Shown: positions 45,167 to 54,514, counted from the stretch's first letter. The stretch is 64,000 bases of DNA from Leifsonia sp. ku-ls (GCA_003367665.1 QKXI01000008.1:62001-126000); one strand, 5' to 3'. Notes: generated by a model not told the origin, from the sequence alone. Made by a program: numbers and translations.

Positions 45167-45256
45167 GCCTAGAACGTACAGGACGCGCGGCCGGATCCAG
45201 CACCGGCGTGCGGGCGCCGCCGCCGCGATGTTCGCGGGCGGGCGTACTCTCGGCGC

Positions 45257-46786
45257 ATGACCCCGACCCGCGTCCTCGTCACCGGCGCCACCGGCTACAT
45301 CGGCGGCCGGCTCGTGCCGCGGCTCCTGGCCCGCGGCCACGCGGTCCGCGTGCTGGCGCGCTCGCCGCAGAAGCTGACCGACGTCCCGTGGGCGTCGGAG
45401 GTGGAGGTCGCCGAGGGCGACCTGCACGACGTGGGCGCGGTCGAGCGGGCGATGGCCGGGGTGGATGTCGTCTACTACCTCGTCCACTCCATGCGGGCCC
45501 GCGGCGATTTCGAGGAGGAGGAGTCCGCCGCGGCCCGGACGGTCGCGTCGGCCGCGGCGACCGCCGGCGTCGGCCGGATCGTCTACCTCGGCGCGCTCCA
45601 CCCCGAGGGGGCGCTGTCGCGTCACCTGCGCTCGCGCGTCGCGGTCGGCCGCATCCTGCTCGAGTCCGGCGTGCCGACCATCGTGCTGCAGGCCGGCGTG
45701 GTGATCGGCTCCGGGTCGGCCTCGTTCGAGATGATCCGGCACCTGACCGAGGTGCTGCCGTACATGCCGGCGCCGCGCTGGGTGCGCAACCGCATCCAGC
45801 CGATCGCCATCCGGGATGTGCTGCACTACCTGCTCGCCGCCGCCGAGTTGCCCGCCGACGTCTCGCGCGCGTTCGACATCGGCGGCCCCGACATCCTGCG
45901 CTACGGCCAGATGATGAACGCGTACGCGGTGGAGGCGGGGCTGCCGCAGCGCCCGATCGCCTCCCTCCCGGTGTTCACGCCGTGGCTGGCGTCGCAGTGG
46001 GTGAACCTGGTCACGCCGATCCCGCGCAGCCTCGCCGTGCCGATCATCGAGTCGCTGCAGTACGACTGCGTGATGCGCGAGCACGACATCGACGCCGTCA
46101 TCCCGCCGCCGGCGGAGGGGCTGACCGGGTACCGCCGTGCCGTGCGGCTGGCGCTCGCGCGCGAGCGGGCGGGCGAGGTGGAGACGAGCTGGCAGGACGC
46201 GTCGGTCGCCGGAGCGCCGAGCGATCCGCTGCCGAGCGACCCGGAGTGGGCCGGCCACACCGTCTACACCGATCTGCGCGAGCGCGACTCGTCCGCCGAT
46301 CCGGAGCTGCTCTGGCGGGTGGTCGAGGGGATCGGCGGGGAGCGGGGCTGGTACTCGTTCCCGCTGGCCTGGGCGCTGCGCGGCTGGGCCGACAAGCTGG
46401 TCGGCGGCGTGGGCCTGCGCCGGGGCCGGCGCGACGCCGACCACCTGAACACCGGCGACGCCTTGGACTGGTGGCGGGTGGAGCGCATCGAGCGGGGGAG
46501 GAGCCTGCGGCTGCGGGCCGAGATGCGCCTTCCGGGGCGGGCGTGGCTGGAACTGGCGGTCCGGCCGCGCGACGGCGGCGGCTCGCGGTACCGGCAGCGC
46601 GCGGTGTTCTTCCCGCGCGGGCTGTCCGGGCGTCTCTACTGGTTCGCGATCCTGCCGTTCCACGGCGTGATCTTCAACGGGATGGCGAACCGCATCGTCT
46701 TCGAGGCGGAGCACCCGGGCGCCGCTAGTCGCGTGGCGCGTCCGCCGGAGTCGTCGCCGCGACCGGCGTCAGGGTCGTCGCGCTGA
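45257..46786 (+). CDS. NAD(P)-binding SDR-family protein with C-terminal DUF2867
   Basis: A 509-residue protein. Residues ~1-310: atypical short-chain dehydrogenase/NmrA-like domain with the nucleotide motif VTGATGYIGGRLVPRLL and YYLVHSMRARGDFEEEE. Residues ~330-490: DUF2867 (YSFPLAWALRGWADKLVGG, LDWWRVERIE). Substrate unknown. TACTCT 6 nt before the ATG (leaderless). Its last 62 bp overlap the convergent MarR gene. Confidence 0.85.
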   Translation: MTPTRVLVTGATGYIGGRLVPRLLARGHAVRVLARSPQKLTDVPWASEVEVAEGDLHDVGAVERAMAGVDVVYYLVHSMRARGDFEEEESAAARTVASAAATAGVGRIVYLGALHPEGALSRHLRSRVAVGRILLESGVPTIVLQAGVVIGSGSASFEMIRHLTEVLPYMPAPRWVRNRIQPIAIRDVLHYLLAAAELPADVSRAFDIGGPDILRYGQMMNAYAVEAGLPQRPIASLPVFTPWLASQWVNLVTPIPRSLAVPIIESLQYDCVMREHDIDAVIPPPAEGLTGYRRAVRLALARERAGEVETSWQDASVAGAPSDPLPSDPEWAGHTVYTDLRERDSSADPELLWRVVEGIGGERGWYSFPLAWALRGWADKLVGGVGLRRGRRDADHLNTGDALDWWRVERIERGRSLRLRAEMRLPGRAWLELAVRPRDGGGSRYRQRAVFFPRGLSGRLYWFAILPFHGVIFNGMANRIVFEAEHPGAASRVARPPESSPRPASGSSR

Positions 46787-47330
46787 GGTCTTCGAGGAAC
46801 CGCGCCACCGTCTCCCGGTCCGCCGGGCTGAGCGCGCGCACCAGCTCGAAGCGCCGGGCGTGCTGCTCGCCCATGGTGCGCCGCACCTCGCGGTGCGTCT
46901 CCGGCGTGATCTCGACGGTCACGGCACGGCGGTCGGTCGGGTGCGGGCGGCGCACGACGTGGCCGGCGCGCTCCAGCCGGTCGAGCAGCTTGGTGGTGGA
47001 CGCGGTGGAGATGTGCAGGTGGTCGGAGAGGGCTCCGGCGGTCACCGGGACGTCGGCGTTCATCGAGGCGATGATGTACCGCAGCGCCTTCATGTCGGTC
47101 TCGTTGAGCTTGAGGTGCGACCGGGACTCGAAGCTGAGCCGCTGGTCGGCCTCGCGCCAGGAGCGCATCGCCGCCAGGACGCGGACCACCTGGGCCAGCT
47201 CCTCCTCGCTGAGGTCGTCGTGCCGGACCAGCTCCTGCCGGGGGTCGATCACCCGCGGGTCGATCATGGACGACGAGATGCGGCGCGCGTCGCGACGCGC
47301 GTCGTCCCTGGCCGGTGTCATGGGAACCAT
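46725..47330 (-). CDS. MarR-family regulator of the carotenoid operon (CrtR-like)
   Basis: A 201-residue winged-HTH protein: ALSDHLHISTASTTKLLDRL recognition region and wing VVRRPHPTDRRAVTVEIT. The N-terminal ~45 residues are Arg/Asp-rich. It is divergent from crtE with a palindrome in the 67-bp spacer, the same arrangement as CrtR and the crt operon of Corynebacterium glutamicum, where CrtR is a repressor responding to geranylgeranyl diphosphate. Role here is inferred from synteny. Confidence 0.82.
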   Translation of the reverse strand: MVPMTPARDDARRDARRISSSMIDPRVIDPRQELVRHDDLSEEELAQVVRVLAAMRSWREADQRLSFESRSHLKLNETDMKALRYIIASMNADVPVTAGALSDHLHISTASTTKLLDRLERAGHVVRRPHPTDRRAVTVEITPETHREVRRTMGEQHARRFELVRALSPADRETVARFLEDLSATTLTPVAATTPADAPRD

Positions 47331-47358
47331 CCTATTCCCAATCGTAAGAATCGTGCTA

Positions 47359-47373
47359 GGTTATTTGCTAACC
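47359..47373. promoter_or_regulatory. Palindromic operator candidate in the crt promoter
   Basis: GGTTA-TTTGC-TAACC inverted repeat, flanked by direct GCTAGG copies, 25 bp upstream of crtE and between the divergent MarR and crtE starts. Confidence 0.55.
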
Positions 47374-47397
47374 AGGCTAGGTAAGGGAGCGCCGGTC

Positions 47398-48540
47398 ATG
47401 ACACAGCTGCACCCCGCGACACGCATCCCTGTCGGGCGCGACCGGGCGAGCGGGCCTCGCCCAGGCGCCACGGCCATCGACATCGACGCGCTGGCCGGCG
47501 ACCTCCGCGCGGTCGACGACCGCCTGAGCAGGTACTTCGCCGAGCGCATCCACGCCGCCGCGGCCTTCGACCCCGCCTACCACCGCCTCTGGACGACCGC
47601 GCGGGAGGCCGCCGACGGCGGCAAGCGCATCCGCCCGCGCCTCCTGCTTACCGCCCACCGCGGTCTCGGCGGCCGGGAGGACGACGCCGCGATCACCGCC
47701 GCGGTCGCCTACGAGCTGCTGCACACCGCGTTCCTGCTGCACGACGACGTCATCGACGGCGACACCGTGCGCCGCGGCCGGCCCAACGTCGCCGGCTCCT
47801 TCGCGGCCGACGCGACCGCCCGCGGCGCCGACGCCGCCCGCGGCCGTCGCTGGGGCGAGGCCGGGGCGATCCTCGCGGGCGACCTGCTGCTGCACGCCGC
47901 CTCGTCGGTGCTCGCCCGGACCGAGGTCGACGAGTGGACGCGCGATCGGCTGATCGACATCCTCGACCACGGCGTGTTCGTGACCGCCGCGGGCGAGCTC
48001 GCCGACGTGGCGCTCGCCGAGCGTCTCGGACCGGAACCGCCGGCGCTGGAGGATGTGCTGGCGATGACCGAGCACAAGACCGCCGCGTACTCGGTGTCCG
48101 GCCCGCTGATGACCGGCGCGGTGCTCGCCGGCGGGGGAGAGGACGTGCTCACGCCGCTGGCCGAGTTCGGCCGCCTGGTCGGCATCGCCTTCCAGCTCGG
48201 CGACGACCTGCTCGGCGTCTTCGGGGCGGAGGACGTGACCGGCAAGAGCATCGTGAGCGACCTGCGCCAGGGCAAGGAGACGTCGCTCATCGCGTACGCC
48301 CGCGGCACCGCGCGCTGGCAGGAGGTCGCGCCGTCGCTCGGCCGGGGCGACCTGGCGCCGGCAGAGGCGGGACGACTCGCCGAGGTGCTGGAGGAGTGCG
48401 GCGCGAGACGGTTCGTGGAGCGGCTGCTGGAGCAGCACGTGGAGCGGGCGGTCGCGGTGCTCGACACCCCGTCCCTCCCGTCGGGTCTCGCCGACCCGCT
48501 GACCGACGTGGCACGATCGTGCATCGGGAGGATCGCATGA
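47398..48540 (+). CDS. crtE: Geranylgeranyl diphosphate synthase (polyprenyl synthetase)
   Basis: A 380-residue trans-isoprenyl diphosphate synthase making the C20 precursor of carotenoids. First Asp-rich motif LLHDDVIDGD, second QLGDDLLGVFG, and the GGKRIRPRLLL diphosphate-binding segment. About 30 extra N-terminal residues relative to E. coli IspA. AAGGGAG precedes the ATG. Overlaps crtB by ATGA, first of six co-directional crt genes. Confidence 0.93.
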   Translation: MTQLHPATRIPVGRDRASGPRPGATAIDIDALAGDLRAVDDRLSRYFAERIHAAAAFDPAYHRLWTTAREAADGGKRIRPRLLLTAHRGLGGREDDAAITAAVAYELLHTAFLLHDDVIDGDTVRRGRPNVAGSFAADATARGADAARGRRWGEAGAILAGDLLLHAASSVLARTEVDEWTRDRLIDILDHGVFVTAAGELADVALAERLGPEPPALEDVLAMTEHKTAAYSVSGPLMTGAVLAGGGEDVLTPLAEFGRLVGIAFQLGDDLLGVFGAEDVTGKSIVSDLRQGKETSLIAYARGTARWQEVAPSLGRGDLAPAEAGRLAEVLEECGARRFVERLLEQHVERAVAVLDTPSLPSGLADPLTDVARSCIGRIA

Positions 48541-49448
48541 CCCGCGCGCCGGAGGCCCCCGCGAGCTCCGCTCCGACGGACCTCGCCACCTACAGCGCCG
48601 CCGCCCACGCCGGCGCCGCCACGATCATCCACGCCTACTCCACCTCGTTCGGCCTGGCCACGCGCCTGCTCGCGCCGCAGGTGCGGCCGCGCGTGGAAGA
48701 CGTCTACGCCCTGGTCCGCGTCGCCGACGAGATCGTCGACGGCGCGGCGGCCGAGGCGGGGCTCGACCTCGACGACCAGCGCGCGCTGCTCGACGCCCTC
48801 GAGGACGACACGGAGCGTGCGATGCGCACCGGCTACAGCGCCAACCTGGTGGTGCACGCGTTCGCGGTGACCGCCCGCGCCACCGGCATCGGCCCGGAGC
48901 TGACGCGTCCCTTCTTCTCGTCGATGCGCCGCGACCTCAGCCCGGTCGACTTCACCGCGGAGGAACTGCGCGAGTATGTCTACGGCTCGGCCGAGGTCGT
49001 CGGGCTGATGTGCCTGCAGGTGTTCCTGGCCGACCACCCGGTGCCGGAGCAGACGCGGCGACGCTTGGAGGCCGGGGCCAGGAGGCTGGGCGCCGCCTTC
49101 CAGAAGATCAACTTCCTGCGCGACCTCGCGGTGGACTGGACGGAGCTCGGCCGGAGCTACTTCCCCGGCATCGACCCGGCCCGGCTGACGGAGCGTCAGA
49201 AGCTGGCCCTCGTCGTCGACATCGACTGCGACCTCGGGGCGGCGGCGGACGTCATCCCCGAGCTGCCGGACAACTGCCGGCGCGCCATCACGGCTGCGCA
49301 CGGGCTGTTCGCCGAGCTGAGCGACCGCATCCGGGCCACCCCGGCCGCGGAACTGCTCACCCGGCGGATCAGCGTGCCGACCCGGGTGAAGCTCGCCATT
49401 CTGGCCAGGGCGACCGTGTCGGCCGCGCGGCTGGGGGCGCAGCCGTGA
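48537..49448 (+). CDS. crtB: Phytoene synthase
   Basis: A 303-residue squalene/phytoene synthase joining two GGPP to phytoene. Motifs: STSFGLATRLL, YALVRVADEIVDG (first Asp motif), YGSAEVVGLM and FQKINFLRDLAVDWTELGRSY (second Asp motif region with LRDLAVDW). Length normal. Starts in the crtE stop and overlaps crtI (GTGA). Confidence 0.95.
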   Translation: MTRAPEAPASSAPTDLATYSAAAHAGAATIIHAYSTSFGLATRLLAPQVRPRVEDVYALVRVADEIVDGAAAEAGLDLDDQRALLDALEDDTERAMRTGYSANLVVHAFAVTARATGIGPELTRPFFSSMRRDLSPVDFTAEELREYVYGSAEVVGLMCLQVFLADHPVPEQTRRRLEAGARRLGAAFQKINFLRDLAVDWTELGRSYFPGIDPARLTERQKLALVVDIDCDLGAAADVIPELPDNCRRAITAAHGLFAELSDRIRATPAAELLTRRISVPTRVKLAILARATVSAARLGAQP

Positions 49449-51037
49449 CCGGCCGCCGCGTCGCGATCGTCGGTGGCGGCATCGCCGGGCTCGCCACCGC
49501 GGCCCTGCTGGCCCGCGAGGGGCACGCCGTCACCCTGCTCGAACAGAACACGACCGTCGGCGGACGCGCGGGCTCCTGGGAGCACGACGGCTTCCGGTTC
49601 GACACCGGCCCGTCGTGGTACCTGATGCCGGAGGTGTTCGACCACTTCTTCCGGCTGTGCGGCACGTCGACGCAGGAGCAGCTCGACCTGGTGACGCTCG
49701 ACCCCGGCTACCGCGTGTTCTCGGAGGACGGCCGCCCTCCACTCGACCTCCGCGCCGACGGCGCCGCCAACCGTGCCCTCTTCGAGCGCGAGGAACCGGG
49801 GGCCGGCGCCGCCCTGGACCGCTACCTCTCCGGTGCCGCGGAGACCTACCGGCTCGCCGTCGACCGTTTCCTGTACAGCACCTTCGCCGACCTCCGGCCG
49901 CTGCTCGCTCCGGAGCTGCTGCGCCGGCTCCCGCGGCTCGCCCGGCTGCTGCTGGAACCGCTCGACCGCTACGCCGCCCGCTTCGTGAAGGACGTGCGGC
50001 TGCGCCAGGTGCTCGGCTATCCCGCCGTCTTCCTCGGCACCTCCCCGGACCGCGCGCCGAGCATGTACCACCTGATGAGCCACCTCGACCTCGACGACGG
50101 CGTCCGCTACCCGCTCGGCGGCTTCGCGGCGCTCATCGACCGGGTCGCGGCGCTCGCCGCCGACGCCGGAGCCCGGCTGATCAGCGACGCGACGGTCACC
50201 GCGATCCGCACGGCCGACGCCGCGCCCCGTCCGCGGGCGACGGGCGTCGACTACCGCGATGCGTCGGGCCGCCACCACACCGTCGACGCGGAGGTGGTGG
50301 TGTCGGCCGCCGACCTGCACCACACGGAGACCGAGCTGCTGCCGGAGCGGTTGCGGACGCACCCAGAGCGCGTCTGGGAGCGCCGCGACCCCGGCCCCGG
50401 CGTCGTGCTCACGATGCTCGGCGTGCGCGGCCGGCTCCCGCAGCTGACGCACCACAACCTGTTCTTCACCACGGACTGGGACGCGAACTTCCAGACGATC
50501 TACGGACCGGACTCCGGCATCCCCGACCCGGCCTCGCTGTACGTCTGCATGCCGAGCGCGACCGACCCGGAGGTGGCGCCCGAGGGGCACGAGAACCTCT
50601 TCGTGCTCGTCCCGGTGCCCGCCGACGTCTCCCTCGGCGCCGGCGGCCTCGACGGCGCGGGCGACCGGGCGATCGAGCGCGCCGCCGACGCCGCGATCGC
50701 GCAGATCGCGGCCTGGGCGGGCATCCCGGACCTCGCCGACCGCATCGTGGTGCGCCGCACGGTCGGCCCGGAGGACTTCGCCACCGAGTTCAACGCCTGG
50801 CGCGGCGGCGCCCTCGGGCCGGCGCACACGCTCCGCCAGAGCGCGTTCTTCCGCCCGGGCGACGCCTCGAAGAAGGTCGACGGCCTGCTCTACGCCGGCT
50901 GCTCCACCATCCCCGGCATCGGCCTGCCCATGTGCCTGATCAGCGCGGAGCTCGTGGTGAAGCGCCTGCGCGGCGACGGCGGCGCTGGCCCGCTCCCGGA
51001 GCCGCTCCCGTCTCCGCGGGCGGAGCGGGTGCCGTGA
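49445..51037 (+). CDS. crtI: Phytoene desaturase
   Basis: A 530-residue FAD-dependent desaturase converting phytoene to lycopene. N-terminal dinucleotide motif AIVGGGIAGLATAALLAREG, then VGGRAGSWEHDGFRFDTGPS; C-terminal CrtI signature LLYAGCSTIPGIGLPMCLIS. GTG start overlaps the crtB stop; stop overlaps the next GTG (GTGA). Confidence 0.95.
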   Translation: MTGRRVAIVGGGIAGLATAALLAREGHAVTLLEQNTTVGGRAGSWEHDGFRFDTGPSWYLMPEVFDHFFRLCGTSTQEQLDLVTLDPGYRVFSEDGRPPLDLRADGAANRALFEREEPGAGAALDRYLSGAAETYRLAVDRFLYSTFADLRPLLAPELLRRLPRLARLLLEPLDRYAARFVKDVRLRQVLGYPAVFLGTSPDRAPSMYHLMSHLDLDDGVRYPLGGFAALIDRVAALAADAGARLISDATVTAIRTADAAPRPRATGVDYRDASGRHHTVDAEVVVSAADLHHTETELLPERLRTHPERVWERRDPGPGVVLTMLGVRGRLPQLTHHNLFFTTDWDANFQTIYGPDSGIPDPASLYVCMPSATDPEVAPEGHENLFVLVPVPADVSLGAGGLDGAGDRAIERAADAAIAQIAAWAGIPDLADRIVVRRTVGPEDFATEFNAWRGGALGPAHTLRQSAFFRPGDASKKVDGLLYAGCSTIPGIGLPMCLISAELVVKRLRGDGGAGPLPEPLPSPRAERVP

Positions 51038-51360
51038 GCCTGCTGTACCTCGCCTGCCTGCTGGTCTCCCTCGGCGCGATGGTCCTGCTGGACGCGCGCT
51101 TCCGCCTGGTGTTCTGGCGGGACGCGCGCCGCGCCACGATCGTGCTCGCCGTCGGCCTCGTCTTCTTCGTCGCCTGGGACGTCGCCGGCATCGCGCTCGG
51201 CGTCTTCGCGCGTGGCGGCTCGCCGTTCCTGACCGGCGTGGAGGTGGCGCCGGAGCTGCCGCTGGAGGAGCTCTTCTTCCTGCTGTTCCTCTGCTACCTG
51301 ACGCTCGTGCTGATCTCCGGAGCCCGGGCGCTGCTCGACCGCCGGGGGAGCCGCGGATGA
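51034..51360 (+). CDS. crtYe: Lycopene cyclase subunit (CrtYe-like)
   Basis: A 108-residue membrane protein with three hydrophobic helices. LLYLACLLVSLGAMVLLDAR, VFFVAWDVAGI and the ELPLEELFFLLFLCY signature match heterodimeric lycopene cyclase domains; the Glu residues of PLEE are the likely catalytic acids. It works with the next protein. ATGA overlap with crtYf. Confidence 0.88.
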   Translation: MSLLYLACLLVSLGAMVLLDARFRLVFWRDARRATIVLAVGLVFFVAWDVAGIALGVFARGGSPFLTGVEVAPELPLEELFFLLFLCYLTLVLISGARALLDRRGSRG

Positions 51361-51686
51361 CGTACGCGCTCCTGAGCCTGGTCTTCCTCGCCATCGCCGC
51401 GGCGGCGCTGGCGGTGGCGTTGGCCGTCTCGCCGGACCGGTCCGCGCTGATCCGCCGCTGGTGGCGGCCGGTGCTGCTCGCCGGCGCCGTCGTGCTCGTG
51501 CTCACCGCCGTGTTCGACAACGTGATGGTCGCCGTCGGGCTGATGACCTACTCCGCCGCGCACACCAGCGGTGCCACACTGGGCCTCGTGCCGATCGAGG
51601 ACTTCGCCTACCCGCTCGCGGCGCTGCTCCTGCTGCCGGCGCTGTGGCTGCTCACCCGGCGGAGGCGCCCGGGGGAGAGGCGGTGA
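51357..51686 (+). CDS. crtYf: Lycopene cyclase subunit (CrtYf-like)
   Basis: A 109-residue membrane protein with three helices and the partner signature AVFDNVMVAVGLMTYS and LGLVPIEDFAYPL (PIEDF). In C. glutamicum CrtYe/Yf cyclise C50 flavuxanthin into epsilon-ring decaprenoxanthin; ring type here cannot be read from sequence. Overlaps crtEb by GTGA. Confidence 0.88.
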   Translation: MTYALLSLVFLAIAAAALAVALAVSPDRSALIRRWWRPVLLAGAVVLVLTAVFDNVMVAVGLMTYSAAHTSGATLGLVPIEDFAYPLAALLLLPALWLLTRRRRPGERR

Positions 51687-52561
51687 CCGCCGTGGCCGCC
51701 GCGCCCGTCCGGCAGCTGCTGCTGGCGTCGCGGCCGCTCAGCTGGATCAACACGGCGTTCCCGTTCGCCGCGGCGTACCTCCTGACGACAGGACGTGTCG
51801 ACGTGACCCTCGTCGTCGGAACGGTGTTCTTCCTGATCCCGTACAACCTGGCGATGTACGGGATCAACGACGTGTTCGACTACGAGTCCGACCTCCGCAA
51901 CCCGCGCAAGGGCGGAGCGGAGGGCGCCCTGCTCGACCGCTCGGCGCACCGCAGGACGCTGGTCGCCGCCGCGGCGTCGACCGCGCCGTTCGTCGTCTAC
52001 CTGGTCGTGGTGGGGTCGCCGCTGTCGTGGCTCGTGCTCGCGTTCTCGCTGTTCGCCGTGGTCGCGTACTCGGTGAAGGGGCTGCGGTTCAAGGAGGTGC
52101 CCTTCCTCGACTCGGCGACCTCCAGCGTCCACTTCGTCAGCCCGGCGCTGTACGGCCTCGTGCTCGCCGGTGCGGTCTTCACCCCGGCGCTGTGGCTGGT
52201 GCTGGTCGCGTTCTTCCTGTGGGGTGTCGGCAGCCACGCCTTCGGCGCCGTGCAGGACGTGGTGCCCGACCGCGAGGCCGGCATCGCCTCCGTCGCCACC
52301 GCGATCGGCGCCGCCGCGACCGTGCGGCTCGCGATGACCGCGTGGGCGCTCGCCGGGGTGGCCATGCTGTTCACCCCGTGGCCCGGCCCACTCGCCGCGC
52401 TCCTCGCCCTGCCCTACCTGGCGGCGGCCGCGCCGTACCGGTCGGTCTCCGATGCGGACGCGGCCACCGCCAACCGCGGCTGGCGCCGCTTCCTGTGGAT
52501 CAACTACGTCTGCGGCTTCCTGGCCACGATGCTGCTGATCTGGTGGGCGGCGGTGCGCTGA
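51683..52561 (+). CDS. crtEb: Lycopene elongase (UbiA-family prenyltransferase)
   Basis: A 292-residue membrane prenyltransferase that adds two C5 units to lycopene, giving C50 flavuxanthin. First Asp motif NDVFDYESDLRNPRKGG; second motif GAVQDVVPDREAGI; about eight helices. Last gene of crtE-B-I-Ye-Yf-Eb, the gene order of decaprenoxanthin-type operons. GTG start with GGGGGAGAGG upstream. Confidence 0.92.
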   Translation: MTAVAAAPVRQLLLASRPLSWINTAFPFAAAYLLTTGRVDVTLVVGTVFFLIPYNLAMYGINDVFDYESDLRNPRKGGAEGALLDRSAHRRTLVAAAASTAPFVVYLVVVGSPLSWLVLAFSLFAVVAYSVKGLRFKEVPFLDSATSSVHFVSPALYGLVLAGAVFTPALWLVLVAFFLWGVGSHAFGAVQDVVPDREAGIASVATAIGAAATVRLAMTAWALAGVAMLFTPWPGPLAALLALPYLAAAAPYRSVSDADAATANRGWRRFLWINYVCGFLATMLLIWWAAVR

Positions 52562-52567
52562 GCGGCG

Positions 52568-52948
52568 TCAGTCGCGCTTCGGGAGCTCCTGGAGCGTCCA
52601 GGCGTTGCCGTCCGGGTCGCTGAAGTCGACGAAGCGGCCCCAGGCGAGGTCGGCGACCCCGCGCGCCTCGACCCCGTGCTCGGTGAGGTGCGCGAGCGCG
52701 GCGTCGGCATCCGGCACCACGATCTGGAGCCCCTTCATGGTGCCGGGCGCCATGTCGGTGAGCCCCTCGCCGAACGCGATCGAGCACGCGGAGCCGGGCG
52801 GGGTGATCTGCACGAACCGCAGGCTCTCGGAGACCCGGTGGTCGTGGTCGGCGTTCCAGCCGAGCGCGTCGACGTAGAACGCCTTTGCCCGGTCGACGTC
52901 GGTGACGGGGAGGATGATGAGCTCGATGCGCCAGTCGCTGATGGTCAT
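52568..52948 (-). CDS. VOC-family protein
   Basis: A 126-residue glyoxalase-fold protein: IELIILPVTDVDRAKAFYVD at the N-terminus and VDFSDPDGNAWTLQELPKR at the C-terminus, with one metal-type residue region but no clear full ligand set. Substrate unknown. It is convergent with crtEb, 6 bp apart, and has AAGGGAA upstream of its ATG. Confidence 0.87.
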   Translation of the reverse strand: MTISDWRIELIILPVTDVDRAKAFYVDALGWNADHDHRVSESLRFVQITPPGSACSIAFGEGLTDMAPGTMKGLQIVVPDADAALAHLTEHGVEARGVADLAWGRFVDFSDPDGNAWTLQELPKRD

Positions 52949-53099
52949 GGTCGGTTCCCTTCCGGTTCGGTGATTCCACGGTAGAACGGGATGCGGTCAG
53001 GTTATGGCCGCAATCGGAATTCGGCGGTTTCGCGGACGCACACGCTATCGTCGTAATCCCCGCCCCGGCCAGAACCGAAAGCGAACGAGAACCCCACCG

Positions 53100-54050
53100 A
53101 TGAGCGACTCCCCGGCATCGCCCACCCCGTACGAGGTGCTCGGGGTCCGGCCGGATGCGACGCACGACGAGCTCCGTCGCGCCTACCGGCGGCTGCTGCG
53201 GGAGACCCATCCCGACACCGGCGGGACGGCGGCGGCCTTCCAGGCGGTGCAGGAGGCGTGGGAGCTGATCGGCGACCCGGACGACCGTGCCCGCTACGAC
53301 CGCGGCGAGAGCATCTCGGTCGACGCCGTCGCGGGCGACTCCGCCGGGGGCGGGTTCAGTGCGACCTTCCACGCCGCCTCCCGGTCGAGCTCCCGCGGCT
53401 CCACCGTCCGCGCCCGCAGCTACGGCCACCCCGGCGGCCGCGCCCGCGAGCGGTTCCTCGGGCTCATGCGCGAGTGGATGGGCCGGGGCACCGACGACCG
53501 CGACCCGTACGATCCGGCCTTGGTGCGGTCGGCGCCGCGCGAGATCCGCCGGCTGCTGGCCGAGGCGCTCGCCGAGGAGGCGACGGCCCGCGCGGTCGGC
53601 GGGCTCGGCCTCGGGTTCACGATCTGGAACGACGTGGCCGTGCATCCCTCGACCGACGCGAAGCTCGACCACATCGTGCTCGGGCCGGCCGGCCTGTTCG
53701 CGGTGCGCTCCGCGGACTGGGGCGGCCAGGTGAAGCTGGCCAAGGGCGAGCTGTCCGGGGCCGGCATCGCGCCGGGCGAGGAGCCCTTCCACGACCTCTA
53801 CCGGGCGGCCAAGAGCTTCGGGCGCCAGGCGGGCGTACGCTTCACCGGGCACATCGTGGTCGTGCCGGATGCCGACCTCGAGGTCCCCTTCGACGTCGTC
53901 CGCCGGGGCCGGTTGGCGGGGTCGATGGTGGTGCGGCGCTCCCTGCTGCCCCGCGTGCTCCGCGACGGCGCGAACGCGGCAGGGCGCGAGAGCGTCGACC
54001 GGGCGTTCGAGCTGCGGACGCGGCTGCAGGAGGCAGTGCGCTTCGTCTAG
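53100..54050 (+). CDS. J-domain protein with C-terminal NERD-like domain
   Basis: A 316-residue protein. Residues ~8-68: DnaJ domain with the HPD motif (YRRLLRETHPDTGG) that stimulates Hsp70. Residues ~70-130: Ser/Gly/Arg-rich linker. Residues ~170-300: NERD-like (nuclease-related) domain, LDHIVLGPAGLFAVRSADWG and FTGHIVVVPDADLEVPFDVV. Start at 53100 gives MSDSPASPTPYEVLGV; a longer frame upstream is poorly supported. Function unknown. Confidence 0.78.
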   Translation: MSDSPASPTPYEVLGVRPDATHDELRRAYRRLLRETHPDTGGTAAAFQAVQEAWELIGDPDDRARYDRGESISVDAVAGDSAGGGFSATFHAASRSSSRGSTVRARSYGHPGGRARERFLGLMREWMGRGTDDRDPYDPALVRSAPREIRRLLAEALAEEATARAVGGLGLGFTIWNDVAVHPSTDAKLDHIVLGPAGLFAVRSADWGGQVKLAKGELSGAGIAPGEEPFHDLYRAAKSFGRQAGVRFTGHIVVVPDADLEVPFDVVRRGRLAGSMVVRRSLLPRVLRDGANAAGRESVDRAFELRTRLQEAVRFV

Positions 54051-54093
54051 TCCGGTCTGGACATCCCGTCGGCGCAGGGGGCAGAGTGGGCGG

Positions 54094-54483
54094 ATGGTCA
54101 CCCCACTCGACATCTTCAGCGGCTTCAGCGTCGACGACATCGCCGCGGCGCGCACCTTCTACGGCGAGACCCTCGGCCTCGACATCTCCGACGGGCCCAT
54201 GGGCAACCTCGACCTGCGGCTCCCGGCCGGCGGCCACGTCTTCATCTACCCGAAGCCGGACCACACGCCCGCGTCGTTCACCATCCTGAACCTGGTGGTC
54301 GACGACATCGACGCCGCGGTCGACGACCTCAACGCGCGCGGCGTCGCCACCAAGATCTACGACGACGAGGCGCTGCCGACCGACGCCAAGGGCGTCATGC
54401 GCGGACGCTCGGTCGACCGGGGCCCGGACATCGCCTGGTTCCGCGACCCCGCGGGCAACGTGCTGTCGGTCCTGCAGAGCTGA
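54094..54483 (+). CDS. VOC-family protein
   Basis: A 129-residue glyoxalase/bleomycin-resistance fold protein: FSGFSVDDIAAARTFYGETL, HVFIYPKPDHTPASFTILNL and IAWFRDPAGNVLSVLQS. Substrate unknown. ATG at 54094 is preceded 6 nt upstream by CAGAGT. Alone between the J-domain gene and a convergent small gene. Confidence 0.87.
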   Translation: MVTPLDIFSGFSVDDIAAARTFYGETLGLDISDGPMGNLDLRLPAGGHVFIYPKPDHTPASFTILNLVVDDIDAAVDDLNARGVATKIYDDEALPTDAKGVMRGRSVDRGPDIAWFRDPAGNVLSVLQS

Positions 54484-54514
54484 GCGCCGCTCCTCGGCGT
54501 CGGGTCGGCCGGCC

